A stretch of DNA of 64,000 nucleotides from Flavobacteriales bacterium. Lineage in GTDB: Bacteria; Bacteroidota; Bacteroidia; Flavobacteriales; UA16. The translations under genes and the position numbers were made by a program. The stretch is taken from positions 4,209 to 68,208 of the forward strand of contig JAOIQU010000003.1 in the NCBI GenBank assembly GCA_028141885.1. The letters are read 5' to 3'. Position 1 is the stretch's first letter. Each line of letters opens with the position of its first letter. The notes below the pieces were generated by a model. That model was not told the origin of the DNA and ran no database searches. It saw nothing but the letters and a program-made list of their open reading frames with translations. This document shows positions 62,031 through 64,000 of the stretch, piece by piece.

Positions 62031-64000
62031 TTAAAGGTAGTCTTCGTCGTCAGGGTTGAACAAGTCCTTGTTGCGGTCCTTTTTCTTCTTCTTGGGGTTG
62101 CGATTTGGCTTGTCTGGACTCGTCTTGTCTTGCGACGAAGGGTTTGTTGGTGTCAAGGGATTGGACTCATCTTCCGGTTGGGCGTCCGATTCCGCATCGG
62201 ATGGACCTGAGTCTTCTCCACGATTCGAGAGGGCGTTGCGCAACCGTTCTTTTTCGGCGGCAAAGGCGGCACGACGGTGCGCTTTCGCGGCATCTCGGTC
62301 GTAGGTATAATCAGGCTGATTCACCTGCCCAAACATCCTCAGAAACACCTGCGCCCCCAGTCCATCGTCTTCCATCACGCCCACGTTGTCTGAGGCCGAG
62401 GCGCGCAAGTCGCGGAGTGCAAAACCCAAGGTGTAATCGATGTTGGAGTCAAAATCGTACGTGCCTTTAATGGCCACGTTCATGGCCGACGATTCAATCA
62501 CCGTCTCGGGCAACCAAACTTCTTCTCCACGCACATCGACGCGTTGGTTCACCGGTTCAAAGGCCACGTCTTTGAGGCGCTGCCTCAAATCTTCGGGGTC
62601 GACGAGCGGGGCCATCAGACGGTGGTCGGCCAAATAGTCTGCGATGTCGTCAAAGACCTCGAGGTTCCGCAGTCGTCCTTGTTGAACGCTCGTTTGCAGG
62701 CTTGCCGTCAGGTGTTCTGGGTGCCAGGAGCCATCGAGTCCCCAGGACATGGAAAGGTTACCAGCCGTGGACAGCGCGCCGCCCAGGTGGTCGTGTCTGA
62801 GCAGGGTTTGACCAAAATTGTTGAAGGTCGAAAACAACGCTGGCGCGGACACATCGTCGAGGGAACCTCGAAGGGCGAGCACCCAACCTGCGCGTCCAGG
62901 AGACAGCTGGCCCTCCACGTGGGCGTGGCCCTCGAGTCCGTGCGCTTGCACACTGCGCAGGAGCCATCGGTTGTGGGTCACCGTGGTTTTGGCACGGACA
63001 GGCGCGCAGCGCAGGCCGCCCCAATCGACTTGATCGGCATTCACATCGACGTCCAACTCTGACCCTGCAGGCAAGAGCACGGCCGCGGTCACGGCCGCAC
63101 GGTTCAGGTGGTCCCACCATTGGAGAATGGGGTCAACCACCAAAGATTCCGCCCGCAAGTTGACTTTGCCACCGACGGTGGAGCCTTGGAAGAGAGAGTG
63201 CCAAGTCAATCCCTCGATGTCGACCTGAGCGTTGTTTCCAGCCCACGCCAAAGTCAGCGAGTCGGCAGAAGCGTGACGGGAATCCAGTTGGAGTCCTCGC
63301 ACATCGATTTGATACGGTTGGCCATCAAGTTGGCCTGTGAGTTGGCGGGCGTCCACGGAAGCGTGCATGGACCGCACCCCACCCCTCGCATCCAAGGTGA
63401 CGTCCCCTTGGATGTCAGCGTTTCCGGAGACAGGCAAAATGCTGGACACGGATTGTGGGATGCCTGGCACCCAGGCTTCAAACGGCGTGGATGCCTCCAA
63501 GCTTGCCTCGCCACGGACCGTCACGCCGTTGCCGCTCGTGGGGTGGGCGCTGCCCATCAGCGCCCACCCTGGACCGGAGATGTCCGCATGGTCGATCGCC
63601 CAGGACCACGATCCATTCGCCCGACGAACGACCCCGCGGCCTTGCGCAACGCCTTGCAACGACATTGAAAGTCCTGTCCAAGCGGGGGCGAGTTGAAACG
63701 CATCTTTGCTGGTGGACCATTGAACCGTGGCTTCTTGCGAGGTCAATTCTGCTTCGAGCGAAAATTCGTGGTCGAATTCAAATTTGCCTTCCCAAGGAGC
63801 GTCGATCAAAAGCCTTTGAAGCCTCTTTTGGGAAAGGTCGTTGGCGACAACACTGGCCTGCCACGCGCTCGTGGAGGGTTTTGAAGCCGTCCACGTTGCA
63901 TCCATGCCCTGCAATTCGATTTGGCCATGGGTGGTCCAGGCGCCATCGCCTTGTGAATTCCAAGACCCCTCTGTGCTCAGATCAAACGTCTTCAGCTTGG
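62031..64000 (-). CDS. AsmA-family-like protein (5' end missing)
   Basis: The frame is open across the right edge; 656 codons are visible and the true start lies beyond 64000. Long repetitive beta-rich sequence (VRGEASLEASTPFEAWVPGI, GNADIQGDVTLDARGGVRSM, VDVNADQVDWGGL) is typical of AsmA/TamB-like lipid-transfer or envelope-assembly proteins. A closing region, IDYTLGFALRDLRASASDNVGV...QVFLRMFGQVNQPDYTYD, resembles the AsmA C-terminal region. The final 75 residues are charged and disordered, ending with a Lys-rich run and NPDDEDYL. Probably anchored in the inner membrane by an unseen N-terminal helix. Followed closely by the uncharacterised gene and rsmI. Confidence 0.8.
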   Translation of the reverse strand, partial: KLKTFDLSTEGSWNSQGDGAWTTHGQIELQGMDATWTASKPSTSAWQASVVANDLSQKRLQRLLIDAPWEGKFEFDHEFSLEAELTSQEATVQWSTSKDAFQLAPAWTGLSMSLQGVAQGRGVVRRANGSWSWAIDHADISGPGWALMGSAHPTSGNGVTVRGEASLEASTPFEAWVPGIPQSVSSILPVSGNADIQGDVTLDARGGVRSMHASVDARQLTGQLDGQPYQIDVRGLQLDSRHASADSLTLAWAGNNAQVDIEGLTWHSLFQGSTVGGKVNLRAESLVVDPILQWWDHLNRAAVTAAVLLPAGSELDVDVNADQVDWGGLRCAPVRAKTTVTHNRWLLRSVQAHGLEGHAHVEGQLSPGRAGWVLALRGSLDDVSAPALFSTFNNFGQTLLRHDHLGGALSTAGNLSMSWGLDGSWHPEHLTASLQTSVQQGRLRNLEVFDDIADYLADHRLMAPLVDPEDLRQRLKDVAFEPVNQRVDVRGEEVWLPETVIESSAMNVAIKGTYDFDSNIDYTLGFALRDLRASASDNVGVMEDDGLGAQVFLRMFGQVNQPDYTYDRDAAKAHRRAAFAAEKERLRNALSNRGEDSGPSDAESDAQPEDESNPLTPTNPSSQDKTSPDKPNRNPKKKKKDRNKDLFNPDDEDYL

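Overview
The window looks like core chromosome of a GC-rich member of the Bacteroidota, most likely Flavobacteriales. The signs are several secreted proteins with type IX secretion (T9SS) sorting domains of both type A and the gliding-motility (type B) kind, a PorP/SprF-like protein, a fused MurF-alanine racemase, the long amidophosphoribosyltransferase typical of the phylum, near-absence of Shine-Dalgarno sequences, and repeated copies of the Bacteroidota -7 promoter box TAnnTTTG. No phage, insertion sequence, CRISPR array or defence island is visible. Placement below phylum is inference.

Layout. 1-6989 is one minus-strand block: DUF4175 membrane/coiled-coil protein, an RsbW-like ATP-binding protein, YbeY, MnmG and an aldehyde dehydrogenase cut by the window edge. 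7042-11189 (+) is a large lamin-tail/Calx-beta T9SS protein and an EamA transporter. HemW (-) is divergent from a biotin carrier protein (+). 12941-16412 (+) is a T9SS type-B protein, a PorP/SprF protein and a sensor histidine kinase split by a frameshift in an 11-G tract. 16402-21416 (-) is an L-type-lectin T9SS protein, WecB and a glycosyltransferase. Then come tRNA-Leu(CAA) with a terminator, a broken secreted-protein gene, a DCC-family gene, and an intact T9SS protein. PurF (-) follows, then a thioredoxin-like protein, a 57-aa DUF5522 protein and urocanate hydratase. 28076-34629 is a TetR-TolC-adaptor-RND efflux operon. MurF-Alr and thymidine kinase (-) are divergent from a lipoprotein and a DUF2490 protein.

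39105-43189 is a translation cluster: rplM-rpsI, rpsB-tsf, pyrH-frr. Dxr, a SufT/MIP18-like protein and LysS follow on the minus strand. The right part holds a TonB receptor, a phosphoglucose/phosphomannose isomerase, LipB, a serine hydrolase, a LytTR regulator and RlmN. LepA (-) is divergent from a 1275-aa T9SS type-B protein that precedes RadA. RsmI, an uncharacterised protein and an AsmA-like protein (cut by the right edge) close the window.

Three observations stand out. (1) Two palindromes with the parS (ParB-binding) core lie 1.2 kb apart in mnmG and in the tail of ybeY, suggesting an origin-proximal segregation locus. (2) About 17 genes have a TAnnTTTG-like box ending only 3-7 nt before the start codon, so leaderless mRNAs may be the rule here. 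(3) A histidine kinase downstream of a PorP/SprF gene is switched out of frame by a G11 tract. It may be phase-variable or a sequencing error.
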